This document shows, piece after piece, positions 1-8,467 of a stretch of 64,000 nt of DNA. Each line of letters begins with the position of its first letter. Positions within the stretch are counted from its first letter, which is position 1. The position numbers were made by a program, and so were the translations under genes. Below the pieces are notes generated by a model that saw only the letters and a program-made list of their open reading frames with translations, was not told where the DNA came from and did not search any database. Source of the DNA: Mesorhizobium sp. NZP2298 (GTDB lineage: Bacteria > Pseudomonadota > Alphaproteobacteria > Rhizobiales > Rhizobiaceae); contig NZ_CP033365.1 in assembly GCF_013170825.1 (NCBI RefSeq), positions 2,120,001-2,184,000 of the forward strand, given 5' to 3'.

Positions 1-198
1 TCTGTCTCAGGAAAGACCATTCATCGCCGAACCGGGTTAGGAATTAGTTTACCATAGGCGTCGCCTGGAACGAAAAGACACCTCGATGCTTTAACCGGTG
101 GAAGTTTCCCTTGTCCGCTCCAGTAATCTTCAATTCCGGCGTGAAAATGTCGCCAGACAGGGATTGCGGAGCCGGCCTGCAAACGGATAATTGAAAGC

Positions 199-1104
199 AT
201 GAAGAGAGTTCGCAAGGCAGTTTTCCCGGTCGCCGGTCTCGGCACGCGGTTCCTCCCGGCCACCAAGGCCGTTCCCAAGGAGATGCTGACCGTCGTCGAC
301 AGGCCGGTCATCCAGTATGTGGTGGATGAGGCGCGGGAAGCGGGCATCGAGCATTTCATTTTCGTGACCGGCCGCAACAAGGCGGTCATCGAGGATCATT
401 TCGATATCCAGTTCGAGCTCTATGACACGCTGGCCCAGCGCGGCAAGGACGAGCAGCTGGCCCGCCTGCAGCGGCTGCAACCTGCGCCGGGGCAGACCAG
501 CTTCACCCGCCAACAGGTGCCGATGGGGCTTGGCCATGCCGTCTGGTGCGCGCGCGAGCTGGTCGGCGACGAGCCGTTCGCGCTTTTGTTGCCCGACATG
601 ATCATGCAGTCGGAAAAGAGCTGCATGAAGTCGATGGTCGAGCTCTACGAGGAAACCGGCAACAACATCATCGCCGTGCAGGAATGCGACCCGGCGGAGG
701 CCCACAAATACGGCATCGTCGGCCGTGGCGAGGATACGCATCACGGCTTCCGCATCACCGAGATGGTGGAGAAGCCGAAGACCGGCACAGCACCTTCCAA
801 CCTCTACATCAACGGCCGTTACATCCTGCAACCCGAGATCTTCAAGATCCTCGAGGGCCAGGAAAAGGGCGCCGGCAACGAGATCCAGCTCACTGACGCG
901 ATGCTGAAGCTGGAGAAGCAGCAGGCCTTCTACGGCTACCACTATCAGGGCCGCACCTTCGACTGCGGTTCGCCGGAAGGTTTTGTCGAGGCCAATGTCG
1001 CCTTCGCCCTGTGGCGCAGCGACATGAACGAGAACATTGCCGGAGTCATCCGCACGCTGCTCGACGAGATGAAGCCATCGGAGCGCCGCGGGGCCGCTTT
1101 CTAG
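199..1104 (+). CDS. galU: UTP-glucose-1-phosphate uridylyltransferase
   Basis: Makes UDP-glucose from UTP and glucose-1-phosphate in the cytosol, the sugar donor for exopolysaccharide, lipopolysaccharide and cyclic glucan synthesis. The 301-residue length matches GalU/ExoN. The nucleotide-binding loop [17 protein letters not shown] lies at residues 13-29, and EMVEKPK lies near residue 190. The gene stands alone on the plus strand and converges on the outer-membrane protein gene; a palindromic 149-bp element fills the gap. The ATG follows a weak GAAAG ribosome site. The family call is firm; whether the product also serves as ExoN cannot be seen here. Confidence 0.96.
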   Translation: MKRVRKAVFPVAGLGTRFLPATKAVPKEMLTVVDRPVIQYVVDEAREAGIEHFIFVTGRNKAVIEDHFDIQFELYDTLAQRGKDEQLARLQRLQPAPGQTSFTRQQVPMGLGHAVWCARELVGDEPFALLLPDMIMQSEKSCMKSMVELYEETGNNIIAVQECDPAEAHKYGIVGRGEDTHHGFRITEMVEKPKTGTAPSNLYINGRYILQPEIFKILEGQEKGAGNEIQLTDAMLKLEKQQAFYGYHYQGRTFDCGSPEGFVEANVAFALWRSDMNENIAGVIRTLLDEMKPSERRGAAF

Positions 1105-1112
1105 GATATGCC

Positions 1113-1261
1113 GATATTCAGGTGATGCCGGCCTGCGAATGGCCGGTACCTGCGCTTCCCCGTTCTACTGCGTCGCAGTAGAACTGTACTCATATACCTT
1201 AAGTACGCTCCGCTCCGGTTCTCGGTATCAGCCATTCTCGACTCGGCCTGACCCGAATCTC
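1113..1261. repeat. 149-bp palindromic intergenic element, copy 1
   Basis: Begins 8 bases after the galU stop and ends 9 bases before the end of the convergent barrel-protein gene. Its outer arms of about 35 bases are imperfect reverse complements, and the centre holds GTTCTACTGCG-T-CGCAGTAGAAC, a perfect 11-bp hairpin. A second copy of exactly 149 bases at 4258 differs at about a dozen positions. In this position it could terminate transcription from both sides. Confidence 0.9.
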
Positions 1262-1270
1262 GACCTACCT

Positions 1271-3061
1271 TTAGCGCTGCACTTTCAAGCCGAGGTAGAT
1301 GCTGTTGGCGGTGTAGTCGCGGCCGGGCAGGTTGCTGGTCAGCTTCTCGGTTCTCACCCGGCTGGTGAGACCGGCATAGCGGTTCAGCCACCAGGTCAGT
1401 CCGGCCTCGGCGCTCAAGATCCTGTCATGGCCGTCGATGCCGATATAGTCTCGCCAGTCGAGGCCCAGAGCCGCATTCGCGGTGAGGTTGGCACGGATCA
1501 GCCGTTCCCCCGTCAGGCGGCCGGAATAAAGGATATCGCCGCTTTCGCCCGCGGTGGTCGTGGTTTCGACGGTGGTCTTGCCGGTCAGGCCGATCGTGGT
1601 TCCGCGCTGCGGCGACCATTTGAGGTCGGCATTGACGGTGGCGCCCGAAATCGCTTCCAGGCTCTTGTCATCGATCGCTTCCCTCAGCCAGCCGGCCGAG
1701 AATTCACCCGACAGCTTCTCACCCATGTCGAGTTGCAGGCCGGCGCGCGCGCCGAGCCTCGTCGAGGAGCGCTCGAAGCCTTCATTGTCGATGCGCTGAT
1801 CGTAGACCCGGCGGCCGACCTCGATTTCGGTGAACGGGGTGAGGGCCGGAGAGATTTCGTAACCGGTTCGCAAGGTCGCCGTATAGAGCGTATTGTCCTG
1901 ATCCTTCTGCGACAGCGAGGTTCCGTCCGAAAGCTCGGCGTCGCCATAGAAGTCGTGCGAGACCGCGCCGGTCAAAGTGTACTGCATCTTGCCGGCGGCC
2001 TTTTCGATGCCGAGGCTGCCGTCGATCGTCTGCCGCAGCGGCTGGGTGCTGACGCCGGCAATGGCGTTGGGCGATGACGCGGTTTCCGGCACGGCTTCAT
2101 AGCCGAGCTTGGCGATGGCGCGCAGTTCGTTGTCGAGATCGACATTGAACTGGCCTTCAATGCGGCCCTGCGCGTCGTGGACCGGATAGCCCGACACGGT
2201 CTCGCGGAACAGACCATAGCCGTCGATGGTGGCGGAGTTCTCGCGCCAGTCGGAAATAGCGGAAAAGCGCAACGCCGTCTCCGACAGCAGTGCCGATGTG
2301 CCGGCACTGCTCGAATCGCCGTTCGTGGTGGCGGTCAGACCCTGTTCGATCGACGGCCGGATGACGAAGGATCCCCATTTGACGCCGGTGGCGGCGAAAG
2401 GATCGTCCTCGGCTTTCTTGTTCTGGCCTTCGATGGCGGCGGTGCGTTCGGCGCCAGTGTCGAGTTTCTGCCTGTCGGCGCTGTCGACGGTCAGGGCACG
2501 GCGGTTGGCCGCTTCCTGATCGGTCGCGGCCCTATCGGTATCGTCAGCCGCGGCGGCGGTGGTGTCCTTGGTCGCGGCTGTCGTGTTCTTCTTCTTTTTC
2601 GATTTGCCGGTCGTTCTGGCGTCCGTCTTGGTCTTGTCCTGATCCGCTGCAGTCTGTCCGGCGATCGACTGACGACGCCGAGGCTTGGCTGGCGTCGGAG
2701 TGTCGGTCGAGGCGTCGTCGGTCGCCTGCGGTGGATCGAAAATGCTGCCGGTGGCGGCGTTCGTGTCGGTGTCGTCGGGGACGGCGCCGGCGCTGGCCGG
2801 CAAATAGGTGCGTGGCGGCGCATCGTCCTGCCCGGCCGGCGCCTGCTGGCCCTGGGCGGCAAGGGCGAGTTGCCTTGCCTTGCGTTGCTGGTCGGACAGG
2901 ATGGCCGATTCCGAAACCTCGCCGCGCAGCTCCGTTTCCTGGGCATGAAGCAGGGCCGGACGCGTCAGCGCAAAGATGCTGGTCGCCAGCAACAAGGCGC
3001 ATACCGCCTTGCCCTGTCGTCCTCTTGATTTTTCTGGCTGGGCCCCGGACATCGCCACCAC
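1271..3061 (-). CDS. outer-membrane beta-barrel protein with low-complexity N-terminal region
   Basis: Precursor of about 596 residues. The N-terminus is a signal peptide: basic residues, then a hydrophobic stretch ending ALLHAQ near residue 41. Residues 45-210 are rich in Ala, Thr, Asp, Gln and Lys, with a run of lysines, and are probably disordered. Residues 220-596 carry alternating aromatic and polar strands typical of a beta-barrel, with a C-terminus (YLGLKVQR) of barrel type. The first start is GTG at 3061, with an ATG three codons later. It lies between galU and a KpsF-type isomerase, both envelope-polysaccharide genes, which suggests an envelope role. The exact function is unknown. 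Confidence 0.8.
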   Translation of the reverse strand: MVAMSGAQPEKSRGRQGKAVCALLLATSIFALTRPALLHAQETELRGEVSESAILSDQQRKARQLALAAQGQQAPAGQDDAPPRTYLPASAGAVPDDTDTNAATGSIFDPPQATDDASTDTPTPAKPRRRQSIAGQTAADQDKTKTDARTTGKSKKKKNTTAATKDTTAAAADDTDRAATDQEAANRRALTVDSADRQKLDTGAERTAAIEGQNKKAEDDPFAATGVKWGSFVIRPSIEQGLTATTNGDSSSAGTSALLSETALRFSAISDWRENSATIDGYGLFRETVSGYPVHDAQGRIEGQFNVDLDNELRAIAKLGYEAVPETASSPNAIAGVSTQPLRQTIDGSLGIEKAAGKMQYTLTGAVSHDFYGDAELSDGTSLSQKDQDNTLYTATLRTGYEISPALTPFTEIEVGRRVYDQRIDNEGFERSSTRLGARAGLQLDMGEKLSGEFSAGWLREAIDDKSLEAISGATVNADLKWSPQRGTTIGLTGKTTVETTTTAGESGDILYSGRLTGERLIRANLTANAALGLDWRDYIGIDGHDRILSAEAGLTWWLNRYAGLTSRVRTEKLTSNLPGRDYTANSIYLGLKVQR

Positions 3062-3248
3062 TGCTTGCGCGGCGCTATGCGCGCCATACTTACCGAACCG
3101 TAAATCGGGATGGTTAACGGAGGGTTGAGGCGGTGGCCGTTCGGCCGGCTAAAGCGAGGATCGCGGGGCGCGCGTGAAGTCCCCGCCCCGGCGCATCAGT
3201 GCCATTTCCGTTGGACAGGCGGACGGCAAAGCGCTAATCGCATCATCC

Positions 3249-4250
3249 ATGCATGCGAGACCTCTCGATAAGAAGCCCCTGGACCGGCAAGCGTCGATTG
3301 ATTCGGCCCTGAGAACGGTGGCGACCGAGCAGGCGGGGATCGCCGCCCTTGCCGAAGCGCTCGAGAATGGACTGGCCGCGCCTTTCGCGCAGGCTGTCGA
3401 CATGATCTCGAACATCGAAGGCCGGCTGATCGTCACCGGCGTCGGCAAAAGCGGCCATATCGGCTCGAAGATTGCGGCCACGCTGGCCTCGACCGGCACA
3501 CCGGCCTTCTTCGTCCATCCCGTCGAGGCCAACCATGGCGATCTCGGCATGATCGCCAGGGACGACGCCATCATCGCCATCTCATGGTCGGGCGAGAGCA
3601 AGGAGATGATGGGCATCGTCGCCTATTCCAGGCGCTTCTCCATCCCCCTCATCGCCGTCACATCCGGAGAGACATCGGCGCTGGCGCGCGCGGCCGACGT
3701 CGTGCTGCTTTTGCCGCGCACCCCGGAAGCCTGCCCGCACGGCTTGGCGCCGACGACGTCGACGCTGCTGCAACTGGTCGTCGGCGATGCGCTGGCGATC
3801 GCGCTGCTCGAGGCGCGCGGCTTCACGCCGGACCATTTCCGCACCTTCCATCCCGGCGGCCAGCTCGGCGCCAACCTGACCATGGTCTCCGAGATCATGC
3901 GGGTCGGCGACCAGATGCCGCTGGCCGTGCTCGGCACCAAGATGCCGGAAGCGGTGATGACGCTGTCGCAAAAGAAGGTCGGCTGCGTCCTGATCGTCGA
4001 CACCAATGGCGAATTGGCCGGGATCATCACCGACGGCGACGTGGCGCGCAACCTGCACCGCAACCTGGCCGACGTCATCGTCGACGAGGTGATGACCCGC
4101 ACGCCCAAGACGGTTGACCCGCAGACGCTTGCGGGTACCGCGATCGCGCTGCTCAACGAGCACAATATCGGCGCGCTGGTGGTGACCAAAAACAACATGC
4201 CGCTCGGCGTGGTGCATTTCCACGACCTGTTGCGCATCGGCGCAGCCTAG
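3249..4250 (+). CDS. kpsF: KpsF/GutQ family sugar-phosphate isomerase (arabinose-5-phosphate isomerase type)
   Basis: Interconverts ribulose-5-phosphate and arabinose-5-phosphate, the first step toward Kdo for LPS or capsule. It has an N-terminal SIS domain with GVGKSGHIG at residues 64-72 and a serine-rich SWSGES sugar-binding loop, then TFHPGGQLG near residue 198 and two CBS domains to the end. I chose the ATG at 3249, giving 333 residues close to the family length. The open frame continues upstream to a GTG at 3174 with a possible GAGGA site, so 25 more residues are possible. The gene is divergent from the barrel protein and convergent with nfeD. Confidence 0.92.
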   Translation: MHARPLDKKPLDRQASIDSALRTVATEQAGIAALAEALENGLAAPFAQAVDMISNIEGRLIVTGVGKSGHIGSKIAATLASTGTPAFFVHPVEANHGDLGMIARDDAIIAISWSGESKEMMGIVAYSRRFSIPLIAVTSGETSALARAADVVLLLPRTPEACPHGLAPTTSTLLQLVVGDALAIALLEARGFTPDHFRTFHPGGQLGANLTMVSEIMRVGDQMPLAVLGTKMPEAVMTLSQKKVGCVLIVDTNGELAGIITDGDVARNLHRNLADVIVDEVMTRTPKTVDPQTLAGTAIALLNEHNIGALVVTKNNMPLGVVHFHDLLRIGAA

Positions 4251-4257
4251 GTGTGCT

Positions 4258-4406
4258 GATATTCAGGTGAGGCCGGCCTGCAAATGGCCGATACCTGCGC
4301 TTCCCCGTTCTACTGCGTCGCAGTAGAACTGTGCTCAAGTACGAAAAGTATGCTCCGCTCCGGTTCTCGGTATCAGCCATTTTCGACTCGGCCTGACCTG
4401 AATCTC
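4258..4406. repeat. 149-bp palindromic intergenic element, copy 2
   Basis: Second copy of the element at 1113, starting 8 bases after the kpsF stop and ahead of the end of convergent nfeD. The outer arms ATTCAGGTGAGGCC... and ...GGCCTGACCTGAAT pair. The central 11-bp hairpin is identical to that of copy 1, and most differences between copies fall in a short stretch just right of it. Both copies sit in convergent gaps at the same distance from the plus-strand stop codon. Confidence 0.9.
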
Positions 4407-4441
4407 ACCACATCTTGCGCGTCGGCGCCCGGGCTGAAAAT

Positions 4442-4906
4442 TCAGACCCGCTCCACCGTGAGTTCCAGGTCGGTATCGGCTGCCCCGGTGACACGCACCT
4501 GCGTGCCGGCCGGCAGGTCGGGGCCGGAGACACGCCATAGCGTGTCGCCGAGCTTGATGCGGCCACGGCCGTCCCGGATCGGTTCGGCAAGCGTCGCCAT
4601 CCTGCCGACCAGCTGGGCGCCGCGCCGGTTGAGCAGCGGCTGGTCCGTCGGGTCGTGGCGCCGGCTGACCCATCGCTTGCCGACATAGGCCGAGAGCAGC
4701 GACAGCGCCAGGAAGGCGAGGACCTGAACCTGCCAGGTCCAGATCGCCGCATCCCAGATCAGCAGCGATATTGCGGCGATGATCAGGGCAGCAATGCCGA
4801 TCCAGAGCATGAAGATGCCCGGCGCGATGATTTCCATGACCAGCAGGGCGAAGCCCAGAACCATCCAGGTCCAGGGTCCGAGTTCGGAGATGACGCGATC
4901 GAACAT
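4442..4906 (-). CDS. nfeD: NfeD family membrane protein
   Basis: A 154-residue inner-membrane protein with three hydrophobic segments in the first 80 residues and a soluble C-terminal half (about 92-154) of NfeD OB-fold type, including the GRIKLGDTLWRV strand pair. NfeD proteins pair with SPFH proteins in membrane microdomains and protein quality control. Here it lies 20 bases downstream of an SPFH gene on the same strand, the usual two-gene operon. The start has a near-perfect AGGAGGT ribosome site 7 bases upstream. Confidence 0.93.
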   Translation of the reverse strand: MFDRVISELGPWTWMVLGFALLVMEIIAPGIFMLWIGIAALIIAAISLLIWDAAIWTWQVQVLAFLALSLLSAYVGKRWVSRRHDPTDQPLLNRRGAQLVGRMATLAEPIRDGRGRIKLGDTLWRVSGPDLPAGTQVRVTGAADTDLELTVERV

Positions 4907-4926
4907 AAGAGGGACCTCCTATGGAC

Positions 4927-5877
4927 TCAGTTTTCGTTCGGCCGCACGACCGGCGGGCGGGCGGCCTGGCGCTGGGCGCCGGTCGTGCCTTCGCTGCGGA
5001 AGACTTCCTTGGCGATCTCGCCAATGCCGCCAAGCGTGCCGATCAGCGACGAGGCTTCCAGCGGCATAAGCACCACCTTGCTGTTGGTGGCCGAACCGAT
5101 CCGGGTCAGGGCTTCGGTGTATTTCTGGGCGACGAAATAGTTCAGCGCCTGCACGTCGCCCTTGGAAATGGCTTCAGACACCACCTGGGTGGCGCGGGCT
5201 TCGGCCTCGGCGGAACGTTCGCGCGCCTCGGCGTCGCGGAAAGCGGCTTCCTTGCGGCCTTCGGCCTCCAGGATCTGCGACTGCTTGAGGCCTTCGGCGG
5301 CGAGGATCTGTGCACGCTTGTTACGCTCGGCGGTCATCTGGCGGCCCATCGATTCGATGAGGTTTGCCGGCGGGTTGATGTCCTTGATCTCGACGCGCGT
5401 TATCTTGATGCCCCACGGATGCGCCGCCTCGTCGACAACACGCAGCAGGCGCTCGTTGATGGCGTCGCGATTCGACAAGAGCTCATCGAGGTCCATCGAG
5501 CCCATGACTGTACGGATATTGGTCATCGTCAGGTTGAGGATGGCGTTCTGCAGGCCGGCGACCTGGTAGGCGGCCTGTGCCGCATTGAGGATCTGGTAGA
5601 AAGCGATGCCGTCGACACCGACGATGGCGTTGTCGCGTGTGATGATCTCCTGGCTCGGAACGTCGAGCACCTGCTCCATCATGTTCATCTTGGCGCCAAT
5701 GCGGTCGACGAACGGCGTGATGATGTTGAGGCCGGGGCTCAGTGTCTTGGTATAACGACCAAAGCGTTCGACGGTATAGTTATAGCCTTGCGGAATTGTC
5801 TTGATGCCTTTGAACAGCACCAGCACGACAAGCGCGACAAGAACAATGATCGCAATATCGAAACCACTGAAATCCAT
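4927..5877 (-). CDS. SPFH/Band 7 domain protein (QmcA/paraslipin type)
   Basis: 316 residues. An N-terminal membrane anchor (about residues 6-24) is followed by the SPFH domain, with [13 protein letters not shown] near 31-43 and an alpha-helical Ala/Glu/Arg-rich region around 195-245 typical of oligomerising stomatin-like proteins. The product should form large membrane-bound assemblies that organise proteases or lipids. It is first in an operon with nfeD. The ATG has a GAGGGAG ribosome site. Its length and NfeD partner fit YbbK/QmcA rather than HflK or HflC. Confidence 0.93.
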   Translation of the reverse strand: MDFSGFDIAIIVLVALVVLVLFKGIKTIPQGYNYTVERFGRYTKTLSPGLNIITPFVDRIGAKMNMMEQVLDVPSQEIITRDNAIVGVDGIAFYQILNAAQAAYQVAGLQNAILNLTMTNIRTVMGSMDLDELLSNRDAINERLLRVVDEAAHPWGIKITRVEIKDINPPANLIESMGRQMTAERNKRAQILAAEGLKQSQILEAEGRKEAAFRDAEARERSAEAEARATQVVSEAISKGDVQALNYFVAQKYTEALTRIGSATNSKVVLMPLEASSLIGTLGGIGEIAKEVFRSEGTTGAQRQAARPPVVRPNEN

Positions 5878-5998
5878 TTGGCTCTCCCTCAGAAGCGGGC
5901 CGCGAGAGCCATTCCCGCGAAGCCGACTTCACCAAAGACTTAAGTGTGTTTCAGGAGCGTTACAATCAGGTGATGAGGGATTGTTTGCGTAGATGCAC

Positions 5999-7210
5999 TC
6001 AGGGGTTGAAGGCGAAGAGCTCTGCATCCGTGTCGACAAGGCCCTTCATCGAAGCCGAAACAAGTTCCGAAGCGATCTGGGAGAAAGTGATGCCGTTGCC
6101 GCCATAACCCATGACCGCATGGATGCGGGGATGCCTCGGAATGGCGCCGATATAGGGCAGGCCCGTGGTCGTGGTGCCGAAGGAACCGGTCCAGGCGAAT
6201 TCGGGCCTGACGTCGAGTTGGGGAAACAGCCGGCCCAGTTTTTCGGCGATGCGCGCGCTCTTGTCGGCGATCAACGCGTCGCGTCTTGCCTCGTCGACAA
6301 AATCCTCGTCCTCACCGCCGCAGATGACCCTGCCGTCGGTCGTCGCGCGCATGTAAAGGTAAGGGTCCGATGCCTCCCAGATGAACGCGGTACCCGGCCA
6401 GAGCTTTCGCGGCTGTGGGCGTGTCGCTATCGCCCATGTCGAGATGACCTGGTGCGCCGCTGCCGGCACGATGTCGACCAATTCGTAACCGGTGGCCAGA
6501 ACGACATGCCGTGCCGTAATGGTCGGGCCGTCCTTTGTGGCCACGACCACCTCGTCTGTACTGTCCCTGATCGCCGTCGCTTCGACGGGGGCGTAGAAGT
6601 GTGCCTTGCGTTCCAGGGCCTTGAGCAGCAGCCCAGCGGTCAGTTTGCGCGGGTCGAGCGCGATATTGTCATGGCTGAGGATGGCGCCATCGCGATCGAT
6701 GCCGTATCGCTCGGCCAGCGGGGCCGGTGTGAGATAGGTCGCCTTGATACCCGCTTGCCGTCGCGCGTCGGCTTCTTCCCGCAGTTCCGAAGGACCCAAC
6801 ACCGTGCCTGCCAGATAGAGTGACTGGGCGCGCGTCGGGCTGCAGGTGATGCCAAGTTCCGCGATACGGCCAGCAAGATTGGTCACGGCCAGCCGCGAGC
6901 GCCGCCAGGCCTGTAGCGCAGAGGTCTTGCCGATCATCTTCGACAGCGTCGAAAGCGGCTGGTCGATCTCGAACTGCACCAGTGCTGTGGTCGCTGGCGT
7001 CGAACCCTTGAGCGGCCCACGCCGGTCGATGCAGATCACGGAGTGACCATCCGCCGTCATCGCTTCGGCCATCATGGCGCCGCTGATGCCCATGCCGATG
7101 ATCAGGACGTCGGTCTTGACGTCCCGGGTCAGCGCCGACGTCGGCACGGTTGGCGCCCGGTAGGCGGACCAGACGGTCCGGCCAGTTCTGAGGTCGAGTT
7201 TACGGGGCAT
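5999..7210 (-). CDS. FAD-dependent oxidoreductase (DAO family)
   Basis: 403 residues. A Rossmann FAD site VLIIGMGISGAMMAEAM lies at about residues 31-47, followed by an adenine-binding acidic end of strand two (ICIDRRGP). The C-terminal part carries FGTTTTGLPYIGAIP and GYGGNGITFSQ, the FAD-closing motif of glycine/amino-acid oxidase-like enzymes. The substrate is probably an amine or amino acid and cannot be told from sequence. A GGAGAATTCG ribosome site precedes the ATG. It lies 54 bases upstream of nothing on its own strand except the SPFH pair beyond a 121-base gap, so it is probably a separate unit. Confidence 0.87.
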   Translation of the reverse strand: MPRKLDLRTGRTVWSAYRAPTVPTSALTRDVKTDVLIIGMGISGAMMAEAMTADGHSVICIDRRGPLKGSTPATTALVQFEIDQPLSTLSKMIGKTSALQAWRRSRLAVTNLAGRIAELGITCSPTRAQSLYLAGTVLGPSELREEADARRQAGIKATYLTPAPLAERYGIDRDGAILSHDNIALDPRKLTAGLLLKALERKAHFYAPVEATAIRDSTDEVVVATKDGPTITARHVVLATGYELVDIVPAAAHQVISTWAIATRPQPRKLWPGTAFIWEASDPYLYMRATTDGRVICGGEDEDFVDEARRDALIADKSARIAEKLGRLFPQLDVRPEFAWTGSFGTTTTGLPYIGAIPRHPRIHAVMGYGGNGITFSQIASELVSASMKGLVDTDAELFAFNP

Positions 7211-7264
7211 CGAATTCTCCGGAAGGTGCGGCTCAACGCTCCGGAGTGGCTGTTGTTCCGGGTG

Positions 7265-8329
7265 TCAGATCCAGCCTAACAATTCGCGCCGCACCATCGC
7301 CTCGATCACCGCCATGCCCTCGGCGCTGTCGTTGAGGCAAGGGATATGGGCGAAATTCTTGCCGCCGGCGTGATGAAACGTCTCGGCTGCCTCGCGGCCG
7401 ATCTCGTCCAGCGTCTCGATGCAGTCGACGGAAAAGCCGGGGTTGACGATGGCGATTGATTTCACCCCGTCCTTGCCGAGTTCCTCTACTGTCTTGTCGG
7501 TGTAGGGCTGCAGCCATTCCTGCGCGCCGAAACGCGACTGGAAGGTGATGATCAGTTTCTTGTCATCCCAACCCAGTCGTTCACGCAACAGACGCGTCGT
7601 CTTCTGGCAGTGGCAATGGTAGGGATCGCCCTTCTCGAAATAGGGTTTCGGGATGCCGTGATAGGAGGTGATGACCACCTCCGGCTCGAAATCGAGTGTC
7701 GCCAGATGCTGCTCGATCGAACGCGCCAGCGCCTCGATGTAGACCGGCTCGTCATAGTAAGGTGGCACACTGCGGATGGCTGGTGCACGGCGCATCTTCA
7801 TCAGGGCGCGAAACAGCTGGTCGTTGGCGGTCGCGGTGGTGGTCGCCGAATATTGCGGATAGAGCGGGAACGCGAGAATGCGGTCGCAGCCTTGCGCGAC
7901 CAGCCTCTCGGCGACGCTTGCCGTCGAAGGATTGCCGTAGCGCATCGCCCAGTCGACGACGACATTGGGCAGGTCGCGCAGTGCTTCGGCCAGCTTTTCG
8001 CCCTGCGCGCGGGTGTAGGTGCGCAGCGGCGACTCGTTCTTCTCCTGGTTCCAGATCCGGGCGTAGTTGGCGCCCGACTTCTTCGGCCGCGTCGTCAGCA
8101 CCAAGCCGTAGAGGATCGGATACCAGATCGCCCTGTTGAGCTCGATGACACGCGGATCGGACAGGAATTCCCTGAGATAGCGCCACATCGACTTGAAATC
8201 GGTGCCGTCAGGCGTGCCGAGATTGACCAGCATGACGCCAATCTTCCCGGCCTTGACCGGCGGATGGCCGGCCGGCAATGGGCCGATGGCCTTCGCGGCT
8301 TTGGGATCGACAGGAGTGGAAAGCGTCAT
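7265..8329 (-). CDS. hemH: ferrochelatase
   Basis: Inserts ferrous iron into protoporphyrin IX, the last step of protoheme synthesis, at the inner face of the cytoplasmic membrane. The catalytic histidine motif ITSYHGIPKPY lies mid-protein, followed by the Cys/His-rich DPYHCHCQKT, and NPGFSVDCIETLDEI is the conserved C-terminal ferrochelatase signature. I chose the ATG at 8329 (354 residues) because GGAGAACCCTT precedes it. The longer frame to 8416 would run through a terminator hairpin. Confidence 0.96.
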   Translation of the reverse strand: MTLSTPVDPKAAKAIGPLPAGHPPVKAGKIGVMLVNLGTPDGTDFKSMWRYLREFLSDPRVIELNRAIWYPILYGLVLTTRPKKSGANYARIWNQEKNESPLRTYTRAQGEKLAEALRDLPNVVVDWAMRYGNPSTASVAERLVAQGCDRILAFPLYPQYSATTTATANDQLFRALMKMRRAPAIRSVPPYYDEPVYIEALARSIEQHLATLDFEPEVVITSYHGIPKPYFEKGDPYHCHCQKTTRLLRERLGWDDKKLIITFQSRFGAQEWLQPYTDKTVEELGKDGVKSIAIVNPGFSVDCIETLDEIGREAAETFHHAGGKNFAHIPCLNDSAEGMAVIEAMVRRELLGWI

Positions 8330-8412
8330 AAGGGTTCTCCGGACACGGCGCGAACCTAGCGATGGCGTGCCGGTTTTCAATGCCGCGTCTGGCCGCACCT
8401 TAGCTTGAAAAC

Positions 8413-8446
8413 ACAAAACCCGCCCGGTTTCCCGCGCGGGTTTTGT
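8413..8446 (-). terminator. rho-independent terminator after the 5'-nucleotidase gene
   Basis: ACAAAACCCGC and GCGGGTTTTGT form a perfect 11-bp stem 22 bases beyond the nucleotidase stop. Read on the minus strand, the stem ends in a U-rich tract. It also separates this gene from hemH, so hemH should have its own promoter. The symmetry would allow some function on the other strand, where no gene ends nearby. Confidence 0.8.
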
Positions 8447-8467
8447 CGTTGGAGAGGCGAAGCGATG

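Noticed and set aside
1101..1391. Short minus-strand frames in the 149-bp element that read alike in both copies
   Set aside because: The likeness follows from the DNA repeat; no ribosome site, and the frame runs into the barrel-protein gene in a different phase.
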